64,000 bases of DNA from Erythrocercus mccallii (taxonomy: Eukaryota; Chordata; Aves; Passeriformes; Dicruridae), in contig VZRG01000439.1 in NCBI GenBank assembly GCA_013397435.1, forward strand, positions 186,001 to 250,000, given 5' to 3'. The notes below the pieces were generated by a model. That model was given only the letters and a program-made list of their open reading frames with translations, searched no databases and was not told the origin of the DNA. This document shows positions 1 to 13,580 of this stretch, piece after piece (the first letter of the stretch is position 1; every line of letters starts with the position of its first letter). A program made the position numbers and the translations under genes.

Positions 1-2675
1 TTTTTCCTCTTTAACATCACCAAAATATTTCCATCTCCCTTTTGCTGCAATATGGAACTACAGAACAGAGAAAACTCCTTGAAGCACTTACTCATCCTTG
101 CCATGCAGGGCAAAAGGAGTCCATGTTTCTCCTGACACTCACTGTTTTTGGCTCCTCTGTGGTCTCATTAACATTCCTTTTTTCATCCAGAGCATCTCTG
201 TGTTTTCAAGCTGGGTAATGTTTGCATTATGGTTCAAACAACCCAGAGAAGCTGGATTGCTTGTATCATGTATTTCTTAGTGAGTGGCACCCTAAGAAAC
301 ATTTTCCTGCCAGAGCTCCCAGCTGTCCCCTTGACAGAAATTCTTGTGGCAATGAGTGCAAATAGCTCAGTGAGTGGTTCTAGGGTAAACGTGAAAACTC
401 TCCCTCATGCCAAAGGGAGATTTCTCAGGAGTATTTCACAATGTCACTCTCCACAAACATCAAGCCATGCCTGATGGCAACCAGGCTGACATTGCCTCGG
501 TAGTCCTCTTCTCTTGAGAGTACTTTGACAGACTGTTTAGTTGTGATTTTTTTTTTCTTTTATTTAATGGCAGCTTTACAGGGTTCATTTATGTTAGCTA
601 AGTAGCAATGTGTCCACTGGTGTGTTTGCCAGTCTTTCCTGCATTGACAAAGCAGGGATACAACCAGCTCTACTACTGTGCTTATGGTACACCCAGATCA
701 GTGTTTGCTTCCTTGTGGTTTTATTTTGTACTATTACACTTGAGAATATGGGTACCTATCAATCGTGTCAAGATTCCTGAATCACTGACACTGTATCATC
801 TTTGCCTATCGTTTTGAGCTGTAAAGCAAAATAGCAGCATTACATACTGCCCTCCTACATAAGTCCAGTGATTCAACTTCAGGGAGCATCTGAAATATAG
901 CCATCACATCGCTGAGCTGTCCAATATTGTTTTACAGCTAAAGAAGAAAAAATATTGCAGGTGAGAAGCCAGATTCATGTCTCAAATGACCTTCAAAAAG
1001 ATCCTGGTGACATGGAGAAGAGAGGAATAGTTAAACTCTTCTCACAGGTGCACCTCATCCTTTGGTGTGAATAGAACAATACCCACTCATTCGAAGGCTC
1101 CTGAGCTCATTTTCAAAGGTTATGGATGGATTTTTTAGTTCCCTCCTGCTTGTTCTAGCCTGCTGTCACGTCACAACCATTAAACAGCTCTGGCACCAGA
1201 AGAAAGCAGGAACCAAGGGGGTTCCTCTCCTCTGTGTCCCTAATTCATGTAGATTGATGTCCTTTACCTCTTGGTTTGTACCCTGAAGAGAATCCTTGGA
1301 GTTTGCTCAGTATTAGCTGAGGAACACTTGCCTATTGTCCTGTTCTTCAAATTGTATGATATACATTAGGTTTCTTTCTTTCAGTGAATGAAGCAGAACT
1401 CGATAGCTTACTGCCTGTCTATAAAGTCTTTTGGCAGTAAGTCACTGATTTGCTTCCCTCCTTAAGTTCTGATAAGTGCTGTTATGTTTCTGATCATGGT
1501 TTTGCAAGAATCAAACTTTTTTTTAACTGACTATTCTGAGCATCCTTTGGTAACAGTTGTGTTTGTAGACAGTAGCTGAGTCAGCAGAAATACCAGACAG
1601 TAATGACTGCAGAGAATTTGTATTTAACTAAAAAGTCCAATTTTATGTGAGCCAGAAAAGATTTTTTCTTCTTTCCCCTGAAGTACCATGCATGTTCTCT
1701 AAGTCTATGCCTGAGAGAATCTAAATTTACTCTTTCCTGGCTTTTGAGAAATACACAGCAAGACATCAACTATTGGTGGGTAAGAAAGCTCTGAAACGGG
1801 GGAAGAGACAGAAGCTTACAAAAGAAAGTTGTGTGTCTGTATTTACTTGTTTGCAGTAGCAGTCTGCAGTGTCCCTGGGGGTGCACAGACAGAGCTGAGC
1901 CCAGGAAGTGCGCTGTGCTGTGGGTAGGCTGGCTGTGAGTCAGCCGTCACATGAAAGCCACACAATTCATCACACATTTGATACTCTGACTGTGGCACCA
2001 CACAGCTGGTGTGGCTGTGTGCCTTCATAATGGGAATGTGGCTACGGCTGCCCAGGACAAAGCTCAGCACGCCACGTGTTTGGGGGGCCATGCATGGGAG
2101 GATCCAGGGCCTTGCAAATGTCTTTTGCTATCCACATGGCCTTTGTGAGGAACTTTAACGCTGGTGTGTGCCAGCTTCTGCTCTGAGACTCCTTTCTTCT
2201 GCTGCAGTGGTGCAAGGGCAGACCTTCATTTACCCAGAAACCTCTGTGAGCAGCAGGCCCTAACTTTTATAATGGAAGTGCCTGCAGACAAGAAAAAAGG
2301 AGCTCTGCTTTTATGCTTTTGTGTAACTTAGGCTTTATTCCTCAAAGGCCTTCTCCTGCTGATAAGAACAAAACCCTACACGCAAATGGCTATTTCTGCC
2401 ACCATCCCCAGAGGTGACAGCTCCTCTGTCTGCTCCTGGCTTGGGATGCATGGGCTACTGAGAGCACGTCCTTGTCACAAGAGGTGCAAGAGCTTCCTCA
2501 ACCTGTCAAGCTGGTCACCTGCTTGGGAGGACATGCTGATGGGGAAGCTGGAAGAGAGATTCTGAGTGTCAATATTTTTCTTCTTTTTGGTAATGGCTTG
2601 ATCTAACTGAAGAGCTGTAATTATTACAGGTATTGCAAACATCACTATATTTTTCTGAACTTATGGCAAATTGCA
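1..2675. other. Unique non-coding sequence, nothing recognised
   Basis: I see no gene or repeat here. All frames are closed by frequent stops and the longest open frames are under about 85 codons, with no protein I recognise. The part from about 1840 to 2560 is somewhat richer in G and C than its surroundings but has no CpG clustering. It is consistent with intergenic or intronic DNA. Confidence 0.6.
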
Positions 2676-2874
2676 CTTTTTTCTTTTTCATTTTTTTCTC
2701 ATTTTTTTTTCTTTTTGATCTTTTTCTTTTTTTTTCTTTTTCTTTTTTTTCTTCCTTTTCTTTTCCTTTTCCTTTTTATTTTCCTTTTTGTTTTTCTTTC
2801 TCCTTTGGTCCTTTTTTTTTTTTCTTTTTCCTCATACTTTTTCTTTGCTTTTCTTCCTTTTCTTCCTTTTTTTT
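2676..2874 (+). repeat. Polypyrimidine low-complexity tract
   Basis: About 200 bases are almost entirely T and C on the plus strand, built of T runs of 4 to 9 broken by C, CC or TCC. Only about a dozen purines interrupt it, for example near 2702, 2718 and 2834. The complement is a long A/G tract. Such tracts can form triplex DNA and mutate fast by slippage. Long F/S-rich (plus) and K/R-rich (minus) open frames across it are by-products of composition, not genes. Confidence 0.95.
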
Positions 2875-5800
2875 GAGGGCAAGCTAGTTGTGTTTTTCTT
2901 ACTCTTGAATCACAATAGGACAGCGGCACAAAATTCAACACCCTTCTTTTTCTTTCTTTAAGGCAGTTGGCCCCAAATATTTTGTTTTACAGATTCTAGA
3001 ACCTTGTTTGTTTACTCTGCTTAAACTCTGCTTTCCCAAAAATGTGGGCATACATATATGAAACAAAGGTTCTACACAATTTTTGAATGTATCTCTAGTG
3101 GTATTTATAATAATATAATATATACAGGTGAATCCTGTATTAAGTAGTTTGTGGTAGTAGCAGCAGAAAAGCCCTTAGGCTTAGGATAGGGTAAGGATAT
3201 ATCAAGGTTTTAACTGTCCTGTTGGGATTTTACTAGCAGAAACACCTCAAGTACAGGATGTGAAAGTTGTGGTGATATAGCATGCTTCACCTCAAGCAAT
3301 TCCAGCAAAATACAGAACTCAAGGCTTTTGCAGCTCCAAGCATTGTGGAGTGACAGGTTTGATGTTCTGCAGTGATTCCACTGTCCATGAGGACACCAGT
3401 AAAAAGGAAAGCACGGCAATGCTTACCTGAATGCACAGCAATGATTACCTGAAATATCAGTGATGATAACCTCAGCCACAGCATGAAGTTAATGAGAGCA
3501 TGTAGAGTTGGAGATGGAGAAACACTGATGTCAATTTATAACTGAAGTTGGATCCAAATACAGAAGTTATTCCTATGTGCTGGAAATACCAATCACATTA
3601 CAATTATAAATAAATTAAATATAAATAAATGAAAGAGATCTCTGTTGTCAGTGGCACAGGTGCAGACAGGGAAAGATATATATAACTGATTTACTTTCTT
3701 GCCCATGAGGGAACTGCTCTATTGGTATGACAGATTTAACTGCATTCAGATCGGAAAAACTGTGCAGGTTTTAGTCCATTATAACTAAAGAGCCTGTTAT
3801 ACTAGTGTAGATGAAGACTTGAAGTTAAGATATGCTGAGGGACAGAACGTCACTTGTATTCTCTCTGTAGCTAACAGAAAACATACACAGAAATGAAATC
3901 CTGTGCATTAATAATTTCCATTAATTTACTATGTCAAGTGCAGAATAGAAAGTCATTATATTTCCACTCATACATCAGTCTAGCGTAAAGAGTTCATAAG
4001 CCATTAAGATAATGATTTCTACCATTACTTTTCAGTAAAGTGTGAATATATTTGGTTATCATCCATTTACATTAATTTCAACATGTATGCATTTTGTCAG
4101 AAACACGAACTTTTTGAAGTGATTGCTTCCCATTGATTAATGTAGCCAGAAGTTTCCTGTTTTGCCAAATGTCACAGAACATTTTATTAATGGTGCCTCT
4201 TTTGTGTATAAAGCTTTGCATCAGAAGAGGTTTCATCTCTGCAAATTAATAAAGCTTAGAAATAGTTAAAAAATAAAATATTTCTGATGTTGTTGCTGTG
4301 TTGAGGACTCACTCCTAATGCATACCAGTAGTGAGCTTTTTGCCTTGGGATGAGTGAAAAGTGTGACTCTTAGAGGCTGAGTTTATGTAGCCTCTAAGGT
4401 AAAGAACCATTCTGATATAACGAGCCATCTGCATGCAATACAATTTTGAAATGCTGTTCATCTTCTGAGAAGGAACAAGCCCTTCCATGCCTACTTACAT
4501 TCAAGACTGGATGTCAAAATCCACAGGCAAACTTCAGTCCAGGTGTAAGGGGACAATGTTCACATAGCTCACCATCTTGTCCCTTTAAAATAGCACCTCT
4601 CTGACAAAACTGGTTTTTGTTGGGAATTTTTGATTTTTCAGCACTAAAATTTTTCAAGGGAACAAGAGTTTCCAGAAAGAACAAGGTGCATATCCTCAGA
4701 TAAGAAATAACCCTACACTAGAACAAGGACCAGGGATTCAAATTTTCAGGGTTTGACTTATCAATTCAAATCAGTAACACAAACCTCTGCCACCAGCTGC
4801 ATTGTGACAGTATCGACTCAGCTCTCCCTGCAGCAGTTCTGTTTCATAGGGTTAGAATGGTGACTGAGACTCAACCTGATCCCCCATAACTGGGGACCCT
4901 CACTGCCCATTATTGAGGCCTCTTTTTCATCCTAGTTTGAAATGTTTTCTTTCCTCCCTAACTGAGAAATGGGGGATATTTGAAACCTTTGATTGGAGGC
5001 AGTAAAAACATTTTCTGTTTACTCAATGTTACATAGAGTGAGTTGAAAGCAACAATATGTGCCTCTACTCTTTTTTTTTCTTTTTCTATGAACATTCAAG
5101 TGAAAAGTATTTTGTCCTCCACAACTGTAGAAAAACAATTTTAGCAATTCATTTAAAAGTGCCTTTGGAAACCAAATACTATATTTTGCCAAGGCAAGCA
5201 CTGTTGCTCAAGGAGCTTGAATATGCACTCAGCTGGGTAATAGGAACAACACCATGTGACTAATAAAATCAATGTCTGCTAAGTAATGTGGTTCAAAGTG
5301 GAAATGTTTTCGATCAATCCAGGGGTATGTTTTTTTCCTGACTGGAGAATAAAATAGAACTAGTCTAACAACAGATATTTTCCTATAGAAAAAGTAAATT
5401 TATATAAAGCAGGATATTAATAGATCTGAGTATCTCACCATGAAGATAGCATCTCTGATTTGATGCAATCTTAACTTTGTAAAAGTAACATTAGCTCTTG
5501 CCTTTATGTAAAGTGTTCAATTAAGCCAATTTCTGCCCTTAGTCCTGACATGGCTTGTTGTTACAATGCACTTTGAGTATTGAAAGGCAGACTAACCTGT
5601 CATTAAACATAGCTTCGGAAGAGATCTGACATAATTATATACTTTCTTATTGCTGAAGTGATTGCTCAATATTAGCCCTGCAAATTACTGGCAAACCATG
5701 AGGCATTGGGGCACTGCAAATGTGGAGAGGGAGCCTGAAGGAGTAATACTAATAGAGTATTACTGTTCAAAAGCTTTTTCAAAGTCAGGTGAGGGTATTT

Positions 5801-6454
5801 CATACCCAGGCTTAGATGCCACCATGTGCAATGTGGCTGAATAAGAGGCGTTTCTGACCTGTACCAAGATCAGAAAGAGAAAAACAACATTCTGCTTTGA
5901 TTTGTTGAGAATCATCTGGAAATAATATTCCTTCAGAATATGGGTTTTTTTCATTTCTATCCATCCCTCCTGCTAGTAAAATACACTAATTTCAGTCCAA
6001 TTCCTCCATTTAAGGACTGTAGTTTTTATTCCCATGAAAGCAGATAGAGGGAAAAATCTCCAGTGTGTAGAAAATAAAGCAAGCTGTCGAATTAAATCAC
6101 CACACTGATTCCTAATTCCACTGTGGCCTGTCTGGGAAGGCCATTAGGAACAAAAAACCTCTCTGAGGAACATTTTTCTGGCACTTCACACTCATGAGGA
6201 AGGTATCTGCAGGCAGCCAGGCATGCAGAGTGCCTGGAAAAGGGGGAGAAGCTTAGGAATCTGAAGTTCTGCAGCACTCTGCAGCAATTCTTTGCAACAG
6301 TAAGGAACAATAGAAATGATTAAACACAACAAACAATTCCAAGCAGGAACTGCTGTGATTAGGGTGAGACCTGGGAAGGAACTCAGCATCAGATCCCCAC
6401 CTCTTTGGCGCCTATCACTTACACAAGGCTGTGGGATGCCCAGAAAGCAGGTAG
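2875..6454. other. Unique AT-rich non-coding sequence
   Basis: No gene or transposon is recognisable. There is a short run of TAAA/TAAAT repeats around 3603-3630. Isolated splice-donor-like CAG/GTAAGC on the minus strand near 3421 has no convincing exon with it. The rest is ordinary AT-rich DNA closed in all frames. Confidence 0.55.
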
Positions 6455-6517
6455 GCAACTGTGGGGCACAGACAGGAAACTGTGGGGCAGAGGCAGACAG
6501 CCATGGGGTGCAGACAG
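6455..6517 (+). repeat. 21-bp tandem repeat, three copies
   Basis: Three adjacent 21-base units (6455-6475, 6476-6496, 6497-6517) share a core CTGTGGGGCACAGACAG-like sequence. Units one and two are closest; the third has diverged. The period is a multiple of three, so a short open frame reads through it as a repeated Gly/Gln-rich peptide, but the frame has no other support. It is a minisatellite seed. Confidence 0.85.
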
Positions 6518-9500
6518 GCTCTCCATTCTAGGCCAATGAAACACTCCCTTGTAATTGCATTGAAAAGGGCAAAATAGTATTCACTTACCTTACTACGAGG
6601 CTGTAGTCAACATCTTCAATACATAATATTAAACAGGCAATTAATAGACAAACATTTCTACATCTAGAAATGTGGTGGAATTCAAGTTAATCCCTGCTGG
6701 TACAGAGCAATAGCACTAGCCTTATTAACCTTCATATCCAAAGGCAGTAGGTTTGCTGTAGAGCTTTCATATCTGCTCTAGTGGTGAAATTCCAGGCAGT
6801 TACATCTTTTAATCTTAAGGTAAACACTGATAGATCCATCATTTGGAAACAGCCAGTTGCAAAGTGAAAATGGAGAAACAAAACACTGTGGATTAAATGT
6901 GGTGCCTGTGTGCTGCCTTCTACCAACATATAGAAGGACACATTTTCAGTATCTATGAGATTTGGAAACAAGAAGGAAGATTGTGAAGGAACACAATTGT
7001 TTTACAGAGAAATGCACTCCAAAGCTGTGTAGAGTGGGAAGCTTCCAGAGTAGGAAGCCAAGCCAGTGAATTTCTGCACCAAAGTCAACAAATAGCCTGA
7101 TTGACAGTGTTTGTTGATAACAACCACAGACTTTCTGTTACACCCAGCCAAAGCAATCAAAACTCAGTAACCATGAAGGGACAGTATGAGTAAGATCTAC
7201 AGTTAATGGATGAACAACAGCAGCCATTCAAGCTTAAAGAGAGCTTGCTCACCAGAATTTGAATGTCCTTTCTACTCATGGTAGCAATAGAAGTGGTTTC
7301 TTCCTGCAGCACAAAAGACAACCCTCAGGATACCTGGTAGAGAGTGAATGTTACTCCTAGGGCTGTTTTACTGTGTTTCAGCTTGTTTCCTTGGCAGCAT
7401 TACAGAGTGTAATTCTGCGAATCATGAATACGATTCATACTAGCCAAACTGACCTTTGAAATTGGGAGTAGGCAAATATATCACAAGAAATTCAAGCTCT
7501 AACAAATAAGCTGAAAAAATGAATTAATTATATTTATAACCCTGCCAGTCTATTAAGAGGTCACTTTGACAGACCTGGAGGTCCAAATGTGAGAGTTTCC
7601 ATTCTCTCCTGCATACCTGAGCAGCCATTCATACATATTTAGTGATAAAGGTGCATTATCACTCTTTTGGCTGTCCATGCAAATAGTTCTCAGATAAACT
7701 TCTATATAGAATGCATTTTGTGGTACAGGAAACTATGTATTTGTGGGTCTGAGGGTTCATGAAGTTTCTGAAAACCTTAACAAGACCAGCCAAGACAAAG
7801 AGGGAGAGAGATAAAGAAAGGAAGACTGTGGCATATGTCTAAAACAACTAGAGCTGACCTTGACAAGGGGCTGAACAAGGACCTGTTTTGAGCAGGCAGC
7901 AATACCCTTTCCAGCAGTTCCTGCCAACCAACACGTCCTTGGGTCTGTGCAAGCACATGGGAGGAACCAGCTGAGCAGGTGTGGCAGTGAGTGGGATAGG
8001 TGCATGCATAGGGACATGACTGCCAGCATAGGGCAAACTTCCACCAAAACAGCACTGGAGTATCACCATTTTTAAAATTTTTATCACTGCGTGACTGTAC
8101 GTAGTTTCAGCAACATGATTTGAAAGACCTATACCCTAGCTCAGGTTTGTTTTGTGTGAAACAGTAAACTCCAGAAGTGCTGGAGGAAACTTAAATCATC
8201 TCTTAGCTGGACCATTTTTCTAACCAAGGGATCCTTGACGTGACTTGGGAACCTGACCTGCCATGACCCTGGAGCCCATAGCTCCATGTACAGTAACAGA
8301 GTGTTCTTCCAAGCACCCCAGGGATAATATGTGCCATTAGTGGGTTTGCAACCTCAGTTTTTAGTTAGGCGTTTGGAAAAATTGGCACATGCAATTTGTA
8401 TACTTCTAAAACTGTGGCTTTGCTCCATAGCTGTATTTGATTTCTGTATATGAGCCCTTAAAGCATTTTGGAATCTCTCTCTAAAAAGAAAAGCAGTTTA
8501 ATATAAAAATCTGTTTATTTTTTTCTTACTTCTAGTAGCAAGGTAAAAAAGAAGTGTTGAGAATTGCGTGTGACTGGAAGATCTGAGGTTTGCTTAGAGC
8601 CATTTCAGTGGTTATTTTGAACTTTCTTAGCAAAACAATATCATTTCCTATCTTCACATTCATAACTTACCAACATGTTCACATTTTCAGCTGAACATTT
8701 CCATTCTTGGCTGTGCTGAAAGGTGATACTCTGTTTACTGGATATAACACTGAGCAAAATCCCTTCAACCTTTTGAATTACCTCAGGCTGAAAAGTATAA
8801 TCCATTATCCAAATATTCTCCCAATGTTTTTCTAGTAGAATAATATAGCACAACTAGTTGAAGATAAAAGCTTGGCCTGTATATAGCAATTGCTAGGGAT
8901 TTCTTTGGCTGGAGATGAAGGAAGAAGGTTTAAAATAAGACCACCTCTGTGTGTGCTCAATGAGTGTTTTGCTTAGACTGTAACACTGTGCAAAGCACCA
9001 TTTGCAGCCCTCTCTATGAAAATTTCCTCTGCCTGCGTGGATAAGAGGCTGGTACTGAGACCACCATGTTCAAATTGCCATTCACAATGAATAAACACGA
9101 TGAAGGTGTAAAGCCAAAGTCCTTTAATATCATTTAAAGAAAAAAGAAACAAATAACTCCCCCTCCATTAAAAAAGCAAACAAACAGAAAATCGCCACAA
9201 CAAAATAAAGCGTTACTTTGATACAATGTGAATTTAGACATCAATGTGTATATTCATAGAAACACTGCATGTGTGTGTGTTTACGTACACACACCCATAA
9301 ATGCACAAGCACACCCTTCCTCTATTAAAAATAAAAAAGTAATCATTTAAGTTCCTTCATCACTCTGGTCTCCATTATTTTTCACAGTCAACTTGCTGTG
9401 TTTCATTGTGAGGCTATAGCCTTGTGCACAGATAATTTGTCTTCATGCAAATATTGGTTAGTCAGAGGGGACATTGCTAATTTCCTGGAAGATAAGGGCT

Positions 9501-11165
9501 TTAGTGTACCATTGGAGTAATTCAAATGGTAACTTCTCATTATGAATAACTTGTGTATAACTCATTATTCATTTTTTCTTTTAAATAAAAATAATAAAAC
9601 ATAAACCCCTGTATTTCTTTCTCACTGCATTTTAAGCAGTGCAATGTAACACGATCATTTGAACTCAGTAACATTTTTTGCTTTTGCTTAAATGTAAACT
9701 AAACATTTTGTCAAAAATTAGAGAATCAAGAGATCATCCCATCTATCCTTTTACTCACAGTAGTCAACTGTATATTAGCTGACAGATGCCAATCTATTCT
9801 GGGAGGCTTCCCAGGAAATCTATCCCTGTGCACTGCTATATTTACCACTAGAAAGCTTTTCCCTGACATCTATGCCAAATCCCTTGTGTTGCAGGCTGGG
9901 TCTATTAATATTCACTTTCACTCTTTTTCTACCCTGCATTCTTTTTGTTACACGCTACCTAAAAATGTATAGAGTGTTTCATCAGAACCCTTGCAATTGA
10001 AAGAAAAGTAAATTGTCATTTTCTTGCAGGTTTTGCTCCTGTTCATACAGTGCAATAAGCTGTATTTTTTGTTTGCTTTTTTTTTTCTGACAGCAGACTG
10101 ATATTATTCACTCAAACAAAACATTTGCCCAGGTTCTTTTCAGCAAAACTCCTCTCTGTCCAGAAGTTCGCCAGGTGTATTCATGCAAGTCAGTGCTTCT
10201 GCCAGGTTTAGAAACTTCTATGTGTCCCTAAGACCATGGATCTCATTTTGTCTGTTTATGTTTCCAATTTGTCAGAATTTTTTCTTTCTTCCTTTTCTCT
10301 CTTTTCATGTTGGTGTACCCTGTAGATTTAGGAATCATTATCCTTCCCTCTGCTAGTGCAGGCTGTGTCTCATAAAATGGGATGGGACTCTATCAGCTTT
10401 ACAGAATTAGGATTTATTATTTTTCTGCATCATGCATGCAAAAAGCAAGAGATCCATAAAAACAACAACATCCATGCAAAGCTATGATAGTGCCGAAGGT
10501 TACATTTTGCACAGTCTTTTTATAAGTATAGTTTAAACCAATAGAGTACAAGAAAAGGTTAACATCAAATTATTCTAGCAAATCAGAGGAAGATCCACGT
10601 GGGTTCCATATTAACAAAGGAGTTCCTATTAACCTAACAAACAATACACAATAATTCATTATTTAAAATAGACACTTCTATCTTTGCAAGTATAAATCTA
10701 GGACATATTGCATCGTTCTGTACCAACAGCTTTCTGTTCCTGTTCTTTATGATAGATATAAATGCATTAGTTCCTAATTCTCAAACAACCCATGTGAAAT
10801 TCCCAGGCTTTTCTATCTTTCTGTTCAACATTCTGAGGCTTTTTTATACATTCTGAAGTCTTTTCTACTTTTAAGATTCCTACACTTCCCATTATCCAGC
10901 TCATTAACAAAAACATGGAAAGCTAGTGGACACAAGCCTTACAGAACACCATATTGGTGCCATTAGTAAATCCCCCACATATAGTTTGTTTAGCCAGTTT
11001 TGCACTCACAGTCTTATTTGCAATTCTATCTTCTCTTAATATTTTTGAACCTATGTCTCAACCTGCTGGTTATCTTCTGTAGGTGTACAACATGGACCCC
11101 AGTCTGAAGCTGGGATTGGAATCTCCCCTAATAGACTGACAGTACTACTACTGTGGCTGTATGAA
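6518..11165. other. Unique AT-rich non-coding sequence
   Basis: No gene is recognisable. At 9273-9294 an 8-base GT arm and an 8-base AC arm face each other across the loop TTACGT, making a small perfect hairpin. Overlapping minus-strand open frames at 7757-8087 read in three different frames over the same bases and resemble nothing known; I treat them as chance. Confidence 0.55.
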
Positions 11166-11242
11166 TTAGAGTCAGAGAGTCATTAAGGTTGTAAAAGACC
11201 CTGAGATCATCAAGTCCACCTTTTGACGCCAACCACTGAGTC
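11166..11242 (-). mobile_element. CR1 LINE, short 3' tail fragment
   Basis: On the plus strand the segment reads like the reverse complement of a CR1 3' end: a degraded AGAGTCATTAAGGTTG start, then AAAAGACC and AGATCATCAAGTCCA. These are the most conserved words of avian CR1 tails. Only about 75 bases remain, so this is a severely 5'-truncated copy inserted in minus orientation. Avian CR1 copies are usually truncated in this way. The element is not active. Confidence 0.75.
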
Positions 11243-12448
11243 TGCAGTCCAGTTGATGCAAATAAGTATTGGAGGAATCAGGTAAATGTCACCAAGTACT
11301 AGTAGCTTTCATGGAAGTCTGAGGTTTAATTGACAAGTTTTAGTCCAGTCTTTGTCGCTATCCCAAGGTCCTGCAGTTACAATTTTCCATGTGTGTATCT
11401 ACATCTCTGAATGAGGGTGATATGAAACCTGCCTCCTTTGCCTGGGATGGTTTGTGACCGCTTCTGGGAAGAAGGGCACAATTAGATAAGGACTTCATCT
11501 ACCATAAAAGCTCCACAGTCTGTGAAGGGAGAGACACCACTGGGATTTCTACCTGCTCACAGGTGGAGAACATAATCTCAACCTGCCACATACACAGAAC
11601 AACTTCACAGATGTGAAGGACACAGAGGTTGGTGTGTCTCCTTGCTTGTTTAAGAAAGAGATAGTAGAGTGGCTCTATTTTTTCATGGCAGAACTGCATT
11701 AAAGTTCATGTACTCCCTGAAGGTCAAAAGGACTTACTTGAATCCCGAGTGCTCTGGGTCTTCTCTTGTGTGCACATGACACGTGATTAGGCTTAACACA
11801 ACACAAAGGGTCAGGGACTGGGCAAAAACTGCAAGTCTGTCAGTCTCTAGTGATGGCCACCTGTGAGACTGACCCGGCCAAAACCCACTCCTCCCTGTGC
11901 TCACAGGCAGTTTACACAGCTTTCTTCACCCCTCACTACCTCAAAGTTTTATAACATGTGCATGGAGGATTGGGATACAGAGCCTCTCCTAAGCAGTTTT
12001 CCAGCTTGGAAGCACCTCATTTGCACTCTGTGGTGGTGGTAGGGCTGCTTGCAGCTTGGGAAATGCTGGAGGGAGACTGATGTACCCTGCCCTACATCTG
12101 TCACTGTTCAGCCTCCAGTTGGGCAGATGGGTACGTAGGATTGATTCAGGGTAATCTTAGTGTAGTCTAATGCCACCGCCAGTTTTTTTGCAAAGGCAGC
12201 CTGACTGTGAGATTATCTACAGCCTCTATAACTGAATGTTATTCTTCCTGTCTTCCTTGTTGTAATTCCCAACAGTAATCTCTTATCTAAATATTATACA
12301 ATAAAAAAAACCCCAGAAGATTAGCAACAGTAAAATGAATAACAAGTTATTGACAGTAATTATTCTGCAATTTATCTGTAGTCCACAGCCTCCCTTTATC
12401 TGATGTTTGCTTTTTCTGATCCAACCTTTTGCTCATTTGTTTACTTAC
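11243..12448. other. Unique non-coding sequence
   Basis: No gene or repeat is recognisable. A minus-strand GTAAGT near 11735-11742 looks like a splice donor but has no open exon and acceptor behind it. Confidence 0.5.
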
Positions 12449-12657
12449 TTGAGTAAAAACATCCTTAATGACTTTTTCTTGTCCAGAGAAGGGAAGTTCT
12501 TTAGGAGAAAAAGAAAGGCTGACCAGAGAACAGTTTTCACTGACATATTTGTTGTGACTGCTTCATACTTTGTAACATATGCGGGAATAATATGTAAAGC
12601 AATACCACCAATGATAAGATTTGCTACAACAGCAAGGTAGGCAAGTTCTGTGATACA
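12449..12657 (-). CDS. Possible internal coding exon with a hydrophobic segment (unrecognised protein)
   Basis: Read on the minus strand, a good acceptor (T-rich tract, then TTTTTTCCAG, with AG at 12659-12658) is followed by 209 open bases and a strong donor CTCAA/GTAAGT, with GT at 12448-12447. The frame enters at a codon boundary and leaves after two bases of a codon, giving 69 full codons. The peptide begins CITELAYLAVVANLIIGG and includes one likely membrane-spanning stretch, followed by a polar part ending in a Lys-rich segment. The first half of the frame favours purine-starting codons, as real genes do. Against it: I recognise no protein family, AT-rich DNA often yields hydrophobic frames by chance, and no partner exon was found within the window. 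An exon of a long-intron gene or of an unknown transcript is possible; chance is at least as likely. Confidence 0.25.
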
Positions 12658-12900
12658 CTGGAAAAAATAAATAGACAATGCACTGTAAAATAACAATTTG
12701 CCACAATGTGTCAGGGTAAGCTCCATAAAACAGCTGGAACAGATCTAGCAGCTGTTAATAGGTACTGATGATACACCAGGAGATGAAGCTCAATAGAAAC
12801 AGAGCTGTGGAGTGAAACAGCTGAACTAAATTCCTAATGGAGACACCATGACCAAAGAGATGAAGCAGAGTAACAAAAAATGAGGAAAGATATTAAATCT

Positions 12901-12930
12901 AAAAAAAAAAAACAAAAAACAAAACAAAAC
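12901..12930 (+). repeat. A-rich simple sequence
   Basis: A run of 12 A is followed by AAAAC-type repeats. No poly(A)-tailed retrocopy is recognisable upstream. Confidence 0.85.
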
Positions 12931-13564
12931 TGAGCTTAAATTGTTGCAGCATGCAGGGAGGCTTTTGCTGTTCTGAATGACAGAATGTCTTGTTGCAGTG
13001 ACTTCATTAAAGTGGTAAATGCACAAGAGCCCAGTGCTACGTAAGGACATGTTCAAATCATCTCAAGCTATTTAGATTTCAGGCACCTGTCCTGAAATCA
13101 TGAAATTCAAAATAATGCCATCACAATAGAGCTTCAGGTATGTGGTCAACAGAACTAAAGTGAAAATGAAGGTACTTAATGCATTCAGGATTGGGAACAT
13201 GTATCCAATTTCCTGAAAAACACTAGAAAACAAGCACCCCATATAAATCTTCTACCTCTATTTCTATTTTCTGTTCCACAGAGTCCTATATTTCATTCAC
13301 AAGAATAACCTCTGAGCATTTTTCCATAATGCCTAAGCAATGTCTACCATCTTTCATGTAATTCTTTTGTTCTTCTGCAGAGAAGCATGGACAGTGGCAT
13401 CTCTTCTTTATGTTTGGTTTCAAAAGGATTTTTGATTCATTTTTTACATGCAAGCTACTATAAAATTCCTAGGGGAGAATGAAAGTGCTAGGATTCATGG
13501 TTGTCTGTAGTTCATTGGAAAACCTGTTTAGATAAGCTTCTGAAACAGTTCTGTTCACTGAGGA

Positions 13565-13580
13565 ACACACACACACGCAC
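13565..13580 (+). repeat. Short (AC)n microsatellite
   Basis: A short run of AC dinucleotides with one G interruption near its end. Confidence 0.8.

Noticed and set aside
2633..2941. Two overlapping open frames, Phe/Ser-rich on plus and Lys/Arg-rich on minus
   Set aside because: They are direct translations of the polypyrimidine tract; stop codons are rare there simply because of the composition.
6560..6660. Minus-strand exon ending at a strong AAG/GTAAGT donor near 6588
   Set aside because: A short open frame precedes the donor, but no acceptor with a pyrimidine tract was found upstream.
7757..8087. Three overlapping minus-strand open frames
   Set aside because: All three frames being open over the same bases indicates low stop density, not coding; no motif seen.
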